Assembly (NCBI RefSeq): GCF_002086815.1
Contig: NZ_MVID01000006.1
Coordinates: 166,960 to 230,959 of the forward strand
Reading direction: 5' to 3'
DNA: 64,000 nucleotides
From: Mycolicibacterium parafortuitum
GTDB lineage: Bacteria > Actinomycetota > Actinomycetes > Mycobacteriales > Mycobacteriaceae
Shown: positions 57,591 to 64,000 of the stretch, one piece after another
How positions within the stretch are numbered: position 1 is the first letter of the stretch
How the letters are laid out: each line of letters begins with the position of its first letter
Made by a program: the position numbers and the translations under genes
Notes under the pieces: generated by a model
Database searches by the model: none
What the model saw: only the letters and a program-made list of their open reading frames with translations
Told to the model about the DNA's origin: nothing

Positions 57591-57654
57591 CGCCGAAATT
57601 GCGTTCCAGCAGAAGAAGTTCGAGTAGATCTCTGCACAGACGCAATCTCGACGG
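57591..57654. repeat. Palindromic element, copy A
   Basis: CGCCGAAATTGCGTTCCAGC at the left pairs with the reverse complement of the right end (TCTGCACAGACGCAATCTCG then ACGG). The loop AAGTTCGAGTA at 57616-57626 is identical to that of copy B. It lies 65 bases upstream of the nuclease-like gene at 57719. Confidence 0.8.
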
Positions 57655-57718
57655 TGGGGTTGGGGATAACCGCCGATAGCGCCGCTGATCCGTCGGAACC
57701 CGCGCCGACGATTCGGCC

Positions 57719-58642
57719 ATGGGACACATCATCATCGGCACCGAAGCGATCGCCAACGGTGCCGTCACTCGATACGAACTCCAGCGTTTCTACCGTCCGA
57801 TCTACACCAATGTGCACGCGCCACGACTCCCGGCGCCGACGTTGCGTGATCGCACCGAGGCAGCGTGGCTCTACTCCAAACGGGGCGGGATCGTCTCCGG
57901 ACTGGCGGCCGCGGCGGTGCACGGATCGAAGTGGATCAGTGCCGACATCGACATCGAACTGATCTACCACTGCCCGCGCGCACCGAAGGGAATCCTTGCC
58001 CGCAACGAGCGCATCGCACCCGACGAATGGCAGCAGGTGGGCGGAATCCCGGTCACGACGCCGTCGCGCACCGCCTTCGATCTCGGCCGATACCGTCCCG
58101 AATACGACGCGTTGGCCCGCCTTGACGCCCTGATGGCGAGTCGTCCCTATTCGATCGACGACGTGCTACTGCTGGCCAAGCGCTACAAGGGCGCCCGAGG
58201 CGTCGCCCGCCTCAAGGCCGTCCTGCCGTTCGTCGACGGCGGCGCCGAGTCGCCCCGCGAATCCTGTTGGCGCAAGGTGATCCTCGACGCGGGATTCCCG
58301 ACGCCGCGCACCCAGATCCCCGTCGTCGACCACGACGGCCGCCACGTCCGTTTTCTCGATTTCGGCTGGGAGAAGTTCCAAGTCGCGCTCGAGTACGACG
58401 GCGACCAGCACCAGTCCGACCGTGGGCAGTACCTCAAGGACCGCCGCGTCATGCCGGAACTTCGCCGCCTGGGCTGGCATGTCACGGCGGTCGTCAAAGA
58501 GGACGATCCCGTCGCGGTCATCCAGACACTGAGCCAGGCCATGCGCACCCGCGGTTGGCACGGCCCGATTCAGATCCCGTCGTACGCGTATTCAGCGAGA
58601 TTCCGCGCCGAGACTGCATCCAGGAAGCAAAAGTTCGAGTAA
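57719..58642 (+). CDS. Predicted DUF559/Vsr-like nuclease-fold protein (paralogue 2)
   Basis: The 307-residue protein aligns along its length with the protein at 37601. Shared blocks are RPIYTNVHAP, AAVHGSKW, ILARNERI, TTPSRTAFDLGR, ALARLDAL, DGGAESPRESCWR, then FLDFGWEKFQVALEYDGDQH and LRRLGWHVTAVVKED. The Asp-x9/10-Glu-Tyr-x-Gly-x-x-His pattern fits the DUF559/Vsr-like PD-(D/E)XK fold. The last residues (AETASRKQKFE) and the TAA stop are encoded by palindromic copy B. Copy A is upstream. It lies in a GC-rich core region between nei and an antigen gene, an insertion relative to M. tuberculosis. Function unknown. Confidence 0.65.
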   Translation: MGHIIIGTEAIANGAVTRYELQRFYRPIYTNVHAPRLPAPTLRDRTEAAWLYSKRGGIVSGLAAAAVHGSKWISADIDIELIYHCPRAPKGILARNERIAPDEWQQVGGIPVTTPSRTAFDLGRYRPEYDALARLDALMASRPYSIDDVLLLAKRYKGARGVARLKAVLPFVDGGAESPRESCWRKVILDAGFPTPRTQIPVVDHDGRHVRFLDFGWEKFQVALEYDGDQHQSDRGQYLKDRRVMPELRRLGWHVTAVVKEDDPVAVIQTLSQAMRTRGWHGPIQIPSYAYSARFRAETASRKQKFE

Positions 58643-58672
58643 CGCCCTGCTGGAATGCAATTTCGGCGCGGG
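58603..58672. repeat. Palindromic element, copy B
   Basis: CCGCGCCGAGACTGCATCCAGG (arms read from 58603) pairs with the reverse complement of the right side CCCTGCTGGAATGCAATTTC then GGCGCGG. The loop AAGTTCGAGTA (58631-58641) equals that of copy A. The element contains the stop codon of the nuclease-like gene and ends 6 bases before the convergent gene at 58678, where it could act as a two-way terminator. Confidence 0.8.
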
Positions 58673-58677
58673 CCGAA

Positions 58678-59103
58678 CTAGACGGTGCAGTCCACACCTG
58701 CTACGTCACGTGCGATCACGCATGCCGACGGGTTCGACAGCTTCCAGGTACCACCCTCGTCGACCCAGTAGATGTTGTGCGTCTTGGTTCCCCAGATCGG
58801 GATGGTCACCGCGATCTGGGCGTCGAGCTGGTCGCCGTTGAGCACCGGGTTCTCCACCCGCCAGTTGATCATGCCGCTGTAGGTGTTGAGGCGGTTGGCG
58901 ATGTTGTCCGCGGTCGGCACCGCGGCCTCGCCGCCGGCCAGCTTGGCCGCGCGCACCTCGGTGGGGGTGCCGGTGTTGAGGACCTGCTGCAGCTCGGCGG
59001 TCAACTCCCCCGCGCTGGGCACCGGGGGCTGCGCCCACGCCACACCCATCCCACTCAGGGCACCAGCCGCCACCACCGAAATCGCCGCCAACGCAGCACG
59101 CAT
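58678..59103 (-). CDS. MTB12-family low-molecular-weight secreted antigen
   Basis: The 141-residue protein has a signal peptide (MRAALAAISVVAAGALSGMG, cleavage near AWA-QP at about 25). The mature part reads PSAGELTAELQQVLNTG, then an NTF2-like core with TIPIWGTKTHNIYWVDEGGTWKLS, as in mycobacterial MTB12/CFP-2. Two cysteines near the end (SACVIA and VDCTV) may pair. ATG 59103 follows GGAAGGAA. Members are abundant culture-filtrate antigens of unknown role. Confidence 0.7.
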   Translation of the reverse strand: MRAALAAISVVAAGALSGMGVAWAQPPVPSAGELTAELQQVLNTGTPTEVRAAKLAGGEAAVPTADNIANRLNTYSGMINWRVENPVLNGDQLDAQIAVTIPIWGTKTHNIYWVDEGGTWKLSNPSACVIARDVAGVDCTV

Positions 59104-59185
59104 GAACGTTTTCCTTCCGCACAGAGGTCCCAACCTCGGACACCTCACCATGCGGCGGGTCGCGCCACAAGACCTACGTCCCGGC

Positions 59186-60013
59186 TCAGGCGACCGATCG
59201 CGCCGCGGATTCGATGACCTCCGTCACAGCCTCCGGATGGCTGATCAGGGTCAGGTGGGATCCGCCGGGGAACTCGGTGACGTGCGACCCGGCGCGGTCG
59301 GCCATCGCGCGCTCCGACGTCGGGGTGATGATCTGGTCGCCGCTGCTGATGAAGTACCACGACGGGATGTCGTGCCAGGCCGCCGCGGTGGCCGGGGTGT
59401 CGAACGCCGCGGTGGCCGCGGCGCGCTGCGATGCCCACAGCTCGGTGGCCTGTTCGGCGGGCAGGTCGTTGGCGAAGTGGTGGACGAACACGTCCTGGCG
59501 GAGATAGAGGTCGGTGCCGCCGTCGGCGGTTTTCACCGTGTCGAACAACGCGCTGTCCGGTAGGCGCTTGAGCACCGAATCCGCGCCGGACAGTGAGCCG
59601 TTGGTCTCCCCGGCCTCGGGTGCGGCCGCGTCGACGTAGACCAGCGCCTTGACGTTGGGCAGGCCGGCGGCGGCCTCGGTGATCACCGCGCCTCCGTAGG
59701 AATGTCCGACCAGGACGACGGGGCCGTCGACGGTGCGGACGAACGACGCGACTTCGGCGGCGTCGGTGGTCAGGTTGCGCAGCGGGTTGGCGATGGCCCG
59801 CACGGGGTAGCCGTCCGCCCGCAGGGCCGACGCCTCACCGTCCCAGCTCGACGTGCCGGCCCACGCGCCGTGCACCAGCACCACGGTGGGCTTGGCCTGC
59901 ACCCCGGGATCGGCGTGGGAGGTGGCACCGTGGCCGACCAGTGCGACCGACGCCAGCACCGCGGCCGCCGTCATCGTCGCGATGCCGGTGCTCATCGGCC
60001 TGAACAACTGCAT
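59186..60013 (-). CDS. Exported alpha/beta hydrolase
   Basis: The 275-residue protein has a signal peptide (about 1-33, ending SHADP). The mature domain shows VVLVHGAWAGTSSWD (oxyanion loop), VVLVGHSYGGAVITEAA with nucleophile Ser (around 118), Asp in SGDQIITP (around 225) and His in GGSHLTLISHP (around 251). The triad is complete. It belongs to the group of short alpha/beta hydrolases with esterase or amidase activity; the substrate is unknown. GGGAGG precedes the ATG. Confidence 0.82.
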   Translation of the reverse strand: MQLFRPMSTGIATMTAAAVLASVALVGHGATSHADPGVQAKPTVVLVHGAWAGTSSWDGEASALRADGYPVRAIANPLRNLTTDAAEVASFVRTVDGPVVLVGHSYGGAVITEAAAGLPNVKALVYVDAAAPEAGETNGSLSGADSVLKRLPDSALFDTVKTADGGTDLYLRQDVFVHHFANDLPAEQATELWASQRAAATAAFDTPATAAAWHDIPSWYFISSGDQIITPTSERAMADRAGSHVTEFPGGSHLTLISHPEAVTEVIESAARSVA

Positions 60014-60132
60014 GACGGTCCTCCCTTGCGCCTGCCACGATTTTTATCGCTAGGGAGAGCCTTTCGCGCCAGCTACGGCGGCGTCATTGCCGATGACGAG
60101 AAACCTCGCCTACCGGGTAGCCGGTATCGGCG

Positions 60133-61239
60133 TCAGAACGGAAGCGCGAACTTGAAGATCTTGCGCACCACGGTCGCGAACTGATGCGGCAACGGACCGG
60201 TGTTGTAGGGCACACCGTAGCGTTCGCAGATCTCACGCACCTTCGGTGCGATCTCCGCGTGCCGGAACGCCGGGATGTCCGGGAACAGGTGGTGTTCGAT
60301 CTGGAAGGACAGGTTGCCGGACAGGATGTGAAACAGCTTGCCGCCGTCGAGGTTTGCCGATCCGAGCACCTGGCGGAAGTACCACTGGCCGCGGGTCTCG
60401 GCTTTGGTCTCCTCGATCGAGAACTCCTGCACGTCTTCGGGGAAGTGCCCGCAGAAGATGATCATGTACGACCATACGTTGCGCATCAGGTTCGCGGTCA
60501 GGTTGCCGGCGGCCACCCACGGCGCGAACGGACCGGCGAGCAGCGGGAACGCGACGTAGTCCTTGAGCGTCTGCCGTTTGGTCTTGGCCCAGATCTCGCG
60601 CAGGATCTCGCGCTTGTCGGTGAGCGTGATCTCGCCCGCGGCGATCTTTTCGCTCTCCATCTCGTGCAGTGCGACCCCGTACTGGAACAGCACCATCAGC
60701 AGGAACGCATAGATCGGGTTGCCGAGGTAGTACGGGCGCCATTTCTGGTCGGAGCTCATCCGCAGGATGCCGTAGCCGATGTCGCGGTCCAGGCCGACGA
60801 TGTTGGTGTAGGTGTGGTGCATGTAGTTGTGCGAGTGCCGCCACTGGTCGGCCGGGCATGCGGTATCCCATTCGAAGCCCTTGCTGGAGATGGCCGGATC
60901 GCCCATCCAGTCGTACTGGCCATGCATGACGTTGTGGCCGATCTCCATGTTGTCGATGATCTTCGACAGGCCGAGCATGGTGGTTCCTGCGAGCCAGAAC
61001 GGCGGGAAGATGCCACCGAACAGCAGTGCGCGGCCGCCGATCTCGAGTCCGCGCTGCGCCTTGATCATCCGGCGGATGTAGGTGGCGTCGCGCTCGCCGA
61101 GGTCGGCGATGACCGTGTCCTTCAGCGCGTCGAGTTCCCTGCCGAACGCGTCGAGCTGCTCGGCGGTCAGGGTGACGGTCTTTCCTGCGACCGTCTTCGA
61201 GATGCCCTGCTGCGGTGCGTTGTCCAGTACTTGCGTCAT
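60133..61239 (-). CDS. desA3: Membrane acyl-CoA delta-9 desaturase, DesA3-like
   Basis: The 368-residue membrane di-iron desaturase has three histidine boxes: GHNVMHG (around 95), HSHNYMHHTY (around 126) and QIEHHLFP (around 310), with four hydrophobic segments. It matches M. tuberculosis DesA3 (Rv3229c), which makes oleoyl-CoA from stearoyl-CoA using electrons from Rv3230c. ATG at 61239 is preceded by GAGAGGAC; the frame upstream to 61434 reads through the palindromic element and is not real. The reductase gene lies just upstream in the same direction, and a FabR-like regulator is divergent from it. Confidence 0.9.
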   Translation of the reverse strand: MTQVLDNAPQQGISKTVAGKTVTLTAEQLDAFGRELDALKDTVIADLGERDATYIRRMIKAQRGLEIGGRALLFGGIFPPFWLAGTTMLGLSKIIDNMEIGHNVMHGQYDWMGDPAISSKGFEWDTACPADQWRHSHNYMHHTYTNIVGLDRDIGYGILRMSSDQKWRPYYLGNPIYAFLLMVLFQYGVALHEMESEKIAAGEITLTDKREILREIWAKTKRQTLKDYVAFPLLAGPFAPWVAAGNLTANLMRNVWSYMIIFCGHFPEDVQEFSIEETKAETRGQWYFRQVLGSANLDGGKLFHILSGNLSFQIEHHLFPDIPAFRHAEIAPKVREICERYGVPYNTGPLPHQFATVVRKIFKFALPF

Positions 61240-61255
61240 GATGTCCTCTCTGGGT

Positions 61256-61316
61256 CGAGATTGCGCCTGAGCAGAGTTCTTCTCGAACGTCCTCTGCTGG
61301 AATGCAATTTCGGCGG
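61256..61316. repeat. Palindromic element, copy C
   Basis: CGAGATTGCGCCTGAGCAGA (61256-61275) pairs with the reverse complement of CTCTGCTGGAATGCAATTTC and following GGCGG. Read on the minus strand it gives CCGAAATTGCATTCCAGCAG, almost identical to copy A, with a related loop ACGTTCGAGAA. It lies inside the reductase-desaturase operon, so it is transcribed between the two genes. Confidence 0.75.
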
Positions 61317-61327
61317 GAGTTGAGCGG

Positions 61328-62380
61328 TTACAGGTCGATGTCGACATCACCGACGGGCGCGGACACGCAGATCTGCACGTCCTCGGCTTCGGTGGACGAC
61401 ACGGCACCGGTGACGACGTTGCGGACGGCGCCACTGGTCTTGCGGCGGGTGCAGGAGAAGCAGATGCCCATCCGGCACCCGCTCTCCGGGGTCAGGCCCG
61501 CACCCTCGGCCTGTTCGAGCAGTGGTCGCCCGTCGTCGACGACCTCGACGCCGGCGGCGGCGAATCGTACTGTGCCGCCGCTGGACTCACCGGCGGTGAA
61601 CACCGGTGGGACGAAGCTTTCGCACTCGGCGTCCGGGCGGACCTCACGCACCGCGTCGACGAGCGACGGCGGTCCGCAGACATACACCGCATCGGCGGCG
61701 GTCGCGAGGTCACCGGTGAACCGGGCCGGCACATCGGATCCGCGGGAATCGCGGGTATAGCCGTGCAGCACGGTCACGTTCGGCATCGCCGCGGCGATCT
61801 CGCGCAGTTCGTCGCGATAGCAGGCCTCCCGCTGCGATCGCGCGTAGTGCACGAAGGTGACCTCGCCGGCGTGCCGCCGGGACCGCAGGGTCCGGAGCAT
61901 CGACATCACCGGAGTGATGCCGCTTCCGCCGGAGACCAGCAGCATGCGCCGTGCCGGCTGCTCGGGCAGCGTGAACTCGCCGGCCACGGAGTCCAGCCCC
62001 ACGACCATGCCGCGGCGGGCGTGCTCGACCAGGTAGGTCGACACCAGCCCGCCGTCGTGGCGGCCGACGGTCAGCTCCAGGAGCCGGTCGTCCTCCGCCC
62101 CGGCGGGTGAGTACGGCCGGGTGCGGCGGCGGCCGTCGATCTCGACGGACAGGTTGATGTGCTGGCCGGCCCGGAAGCCGGTGAACGCCCGGTTGGGCGC
62201 CAGCGTCAGTGTCACGCTGCGCGGCGTCATCCGCCGCACCGCCACGATCTTGGCGCGGGCCTGCGCTCGCGTCCAGGTGGGGTCGACCAGCTCGGTGTAG
62301 CGGTCGACGCCGTGCGGACCGGTCAGCAGGTCCAGCAGCGCCGAGCGCCGCGAGCGCCTGGTCAACGTTTCAGTGAACAT
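61328..62380 (-). CDS. Ferredoxin-fused oxidoreductase, electron donor for the desaturase
   Basis: The 350-residue protein has an FAD domain (RTRPYSPAG, around 85), an NAD(P) domain (LLVSGGSGITPVMSMLRTL, around 147) and a C-terminal plant-type [2Fe-2S] ferredoxin domain (ESGCRMGICFSC, later VQICVS; four Cys). It passes electrons from NADPH to the desaturase, as Rv3230c does for DesA3. ATG 62380 is chosen because the family N-terminus begins there; the frame extends to 62446 across the regulator's promoter. The desaturase gene follows after 88 bases holding palindromic copy C. Confidence 0.9.
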   Translation of the reverse strand: MFTETLTRRSRRSALLDLLTGPHGVDRYTELVDPTWTRAQARAKIVAVRRMTPRSVTLTLAPNRAFTGFRAGQHINLSVEIDGRRRTRPYSPAGAEDDRLLELTVGRHDGGLVSTYLVEHARRGMVVGLDSVAGEFTLPEQPARRMLLVSGGSGITPVMSMLRTLRSRRHAGEVTFVHYARSQREACYRDELREIAAAMPNVTVLHGYTRDSRGSDVPARFTGDLATAADAVYVCGPPSLVDAVREVRPDAECESFVPPVFTAGESSGGTVRFAAAGVEVVDDGRPLLEQAEGAGLTPESGCRMGICFSCTRRKTSGAVRNVVTGAVSSTEAEDVQICVSAPVGDVDIDL

Positions 62381-62437
62381 GTGTACACCGTGCGCGCCTC
62401 CGGTGCATACCGTCAAGGGATCGATGCAGCTTGTGGT

Positions 62438-63124
62438 ATGTTTCACACAGTGAACAGTCGTACGCCCAGCTCACGATCGGGCCGCTCCAGGTCCCGGGAG
62501 AAGGGCCGGGAGACGCTGTCTCGGGAGGAGCGCAAGGAGGCCACCCGGCGCGCGATCGTCGAGGCCGCGCTGCATCTGCTCGCCGAGCGCGGGTTCAGCG
62601 CGCTGAGCCTTCGTGAGGTCACCCGCGAGGCCGGCATCGTGCCCGCCGCGTTCTACCGCCACTTCGATTCGATGGAGGCCCTCGGCCTCGTCCTGATCGA
62701 CGAGTCGTTCCGCAGCCTCCGCGACATGCTGCGCGGCGCGCGCGCCGGCCGCCTCGACCCCAACCGGGTGATCGAGTCCTCGGTGGACATCCTCATCGAC
62801 GGGGTGCAGGAGCGCCGTGAGCACTGGCGGTTCATCGGGCGGGAGCGCTCCACCGGCGTCACTGTGCTGCGTTACGCGATCCGCACCGAAATCCGGTTGA
62901 TCACCTCGGAATTGGCGATCGACCTGGCCCGTTTCCCGAATTTGAACACCTGGAGCAGCGAGGACCTCAACATCCTGGCCAGCGTGTTCGTCAACTCGAT
63001 GATCGCGATCGCCGAACAGCTCGAAGACGTCACCGATCCGCCTGCGGTCGAGGAGATCCGGCGCGTCGCGGTCAAGCAGTTACGAATGATCACCATCGGC
63101 GTGGCGGGCTGGCGCAGCGGTTAA
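62438..63124 (+). CDS. TetR-family repressor, FabR/DesT-like
   Basis: The 228-residue regulator has the helix-turn-helix EERKEATRRAIVEAALHLLA, then LSLREVTREAGIVPAAFYRHFDSM, followed by EALGLVLIDESFRSLRDMLRGAR and HWRFIGRERSTG. This is the pattern of FabR/DesT proteins, which sense acyl-CoA saturation and repress desaturase genes. The C-terminus has VKQLRMITIGVAGW as in FabR. Its divergent position from the reductase-desaturase operon supports direct control. ATG at 62438 lies inside a candidate operator (62439-62456); GTG at 62450 is an alternative start. Confidence 0.85.
   Translation: MFHTVNSRTPSSRSGRSRSREKGRETLSREERKEATRRAIVEAALHLLAERGFSALSLREVTREAGIVPAAFYRHFDSMEALGLVLIDESFRSLRDMLRGARAGRLDPNRVIESSVDILIDGVQERREHWRFIGRERSTGVTVLRYAIRTEIRLITSELAIDLARFPNLNTWSSEDLNILASVFVNSMIAIAEQLEDVTDPPAVEEIRRVAVKQLRMITIGVAGWRSG
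62439..62456. promoter_or_regulatory. Candidate operator of the FabR-like repressor
   Basis: TGTTTCACACAGTGAACA is a near-palindrome (TGTT-CAC / GTG-AACA). It overlaps the start of the regulator gene and lies 58 bases before the reductase start. A related TTTCAGTGAACA occurs at about 62369-62380 over the reductase start codon. The two sites could let the repressor control both directions. Confidence 0.5.
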
Positions 63125-63134
63125 CGTCACAGGC

Positions 63135-63911
63135 ATGCCGCCCGTACTCGAAGTCGCCCGCCCCACGCCCGAGATCATCGTGCTGACGCTGAACCGTCCC
63201 GACAAGCTCAACGCGCTGAATTACGAGCTGGTCGAGGCGCTGCACACCGAACTCGACGCGCTGGCCGCCGACAACGAGTGCCGCGTCGTGGTACTCACCG
63301 GTGCGGGCCGTGGCTTCTGCTCGGGACTGGACCTCGGCGCACCGAATCCGGAGGAGTCCGGCGGCACCGAATTCCCCCGGTCCGGCATGCGCTGGCAGGA
63401 ACGCATCGCCGACCTCACCGCGAAGATCCACCGGCTGCGCCAACCCGTGATCGCCGCGGTCAACGGGGCCGCCTACGGCGGCGGGCTCGGCATCGCGGCC
63501 GCGTGCGACATCCGCGTCGCGGCGCCGTCGGCGAAGTTCTGCACGCAGTTCATCAAGCTCGGACTCGGCGGCTGCGACATCGGCGTCAGCTACACGCTGC
63601 CCCGCCTGATCGGCGCCGGACCGGCGTTCGACCTGATCCTGACCGCGCGTGCCGTCGACGCCGACGAGGCCCTGCGGCTCGGGCTGGTGTCCCGGGTCAC
63701 CGAGAACTGCCTCTTCGAGGCCACCACCATCGCCGAAACCCTCTGTGTCTACGGCAAATTCGGTGTCGAATCGACCAAGCAGGTGCTGTGGGCGAACCTC
63801 GAGGCGTCCAGCCTGGAATCGGCGCTGCAGCTGGAGAACCGTAGTCAGATCCTCGCGTCGACCAGCGGGGAGATGCGCGAGGCCGCCTCGAAGATCCTGC
63901 GCAAGACCTGA
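63135..63911 (+). CDS. Enoyl-CoA hydratase/isomerase family protein
   Basis: The 258-residue crotonase-fold protein has IVLTLNRPDKLNALN (15-29), the oxyanion loop GAGRGFCSGLDLG (around 55), and GAAYGGGLGIAAACDIRVA (around 110). It lacks the Glu pair in the exact classical positions as far as can be seen by eye, so hydratase versus isomerase activity cannot be settled. It starts 10 bases after the regulator stop and is probably co-transcribed with it, linking the regulator to fatty acid beta-oxidation. Palindromic copy D begins at its stop. Confidence 0.82.
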   Translation: MPPVLEVARPTPEIIVLTLNRPDKLNALNYELVEALHTELDALAADNECRVVVLTGAGRGFCSGLDLGAPNPEESGGTEFPRSGMRWQERIADLTAKIHRLRQPVIAAVNGAAYGGGLGIAAACDIRVAAPSAKFCTQFIKLGLGGCDIGVSYTLPRLIGAGPAFDLILTARAVDADEALRLGLVSRVTENCLFEATTIAETLCVYGKFGVESTKQVLWANLEASSLESALQLENRSQILASTSGEMREAASKILRKT

Positions 63912-63960
63912 CCGGCGAAATTGCATTCCAGCAGAAGAAGTGCGACTCAGACTCAATCGG
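63912..63960. repeat. Palindromic element, copy D (diverged right arm)
   Basis: CGGCGAAATTGCATTCCAGC is the same left arm as copies A and C and is followed by AGAAGAAGTGCGA, close to the A loop. The right arm (ACTCAGACTCAATCGG) is only partly complementary, so this copy is degenerate or truncated. It starts immediately after the enoyl-CoA hydratase stop. Confidence 0.65.
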
Positions 63961-63966
63961 TCGCTG

Positions 63967-63993
63967 CAACACCTGATTCGTCGAGGGGTGTTG
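63967..63993. terminator. Possible terminator hairpin at the right edge
   Basis: CAACACC (63967-63973) and GGTGTTG (63987-63993) are perfect 7-base arms with a 13-base loop, about 55 bases after the enoyl-CoA hydratase stop. No T run follows before the window ends, so the call is tentative. Confidence 0.4.
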
Positions 63994-64000
63994 TTCGATG

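Noticed and set aside
60133..61434. Longer desaturase start at 61434
   Set aside because: The extra residues (including EIAFQQRTFE) come from the palindromic element and the neighbouring gene end; the ATG at 61239 has a proper ribosome site.
37587..63960. CRISPR array
   Set aside because: The palindromic copies are far apart and not separated by regular spacers, and no cas genes are present.

Overview
The window comes from a mycobacterial chromosome, most likely a rapidly growing environmental species (Mycolicibacterium type). The evidence is gene order: from about 22.8 kb to 57.6 kb the genes follow the Mycobacterium tuberculosis series Rv3280 to Rv3297 (accD5, accE5, maf, sseA, sufE-like, accA3, sigF, rsbW, usfY, Rv3289c-like, lat, lrpA, Rv3292-like, pcd, TetR, lhr, nei). 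The proteins are also typically mycobacterial: AccE5, UsfY, an MTB12-like antigen, a hemophore-like protein and a DesA3-type desaturase with its reductase. No rRNA, tRNA or CRISPR array was seen.

Region 1 (about 0.3-22 kb) is visibly more AT-rich and looks like an acquired exopolysaccharide island. It encodes an AlgD-type GDP-mannose dehydrogenase, a heparinase II/III-like lyase, a DUF115-like protein and a Wzx flippase. A tightly overlapping minus-strand operon follows: glycosyltransferase, CMP-sugar-type cytidylyltransferase, 2-hydroxyacid dehydrogenase, SDR, SMP-30-like lactonase and Wzy polymerase. After it come a secreted polysaccharide lyase, an O-acyltransferase, a Wzz/BY-kinase fusion and a DUF4012 membrane protein. 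Decayed IS481 and IS21 transposases sit inside the island. Together these genes could build, modify, polymerise, export and trim a uronate-containing polymer by a Wzx/Wzy route. The polymer itself is inferred.

Region 2 (22.8-34 kb) is the acyl-CoA carboxylase block. AccD5 and AccE5 with the biotinylated subunit AccA3 make methylmalonyl/malonyl-CoA for lipid synthesis. Among them lie maf, two tandem PASTA-like secreted proteins, an acyltransferase, sseA-sufE, and an ArsR-SulP transporter pair.

Region 3 (34-39.4 kb) is the SigF stress locus: an anti-anti-sigma-like STAS protein overlapping the 3' end of sigF, sigF-rsbW, usfY and an Rv3289c-like gene. It also has a CsbD-like protein and an unlisted 42-residue membrane peptide. 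Four SigF-like promoters are readable here. One would drive the peptide as a leaderless message lying antisense to the rsbW-sigF leader.

Region 4 (39.4-50.8 kb) carries lysine catabolism (lat, lrpA, a DUF1338/HglS-like decarboxylase, pcd), a very large CtpI-like P-type ATPase, a membrane protein with a histone-like Lys/Ala/Pro tail, and a membrane-anchored Mrr-like nuclease. Region 5 (50.8-64 kb) holds TetR, lhr-nei, an MTB12-like antigen, an exported hydrolase, the desaturase-reductase pair with a divergent FabR-like repressor, and an enoyl-CoA hydratase.

The most unusual pattern is a family of roughly 50-70 bp imperfect palindromes, with arms of the type CCGAAATTGC / GCAATCTCGG, found at six places between 37.6 and 64 kb. 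Four of the six bracket, two each, the only two copies of a predicted DUF559/Vsr-like nuclease gene. In both cases the gene's stop codon lies inside or next to the palindrome.
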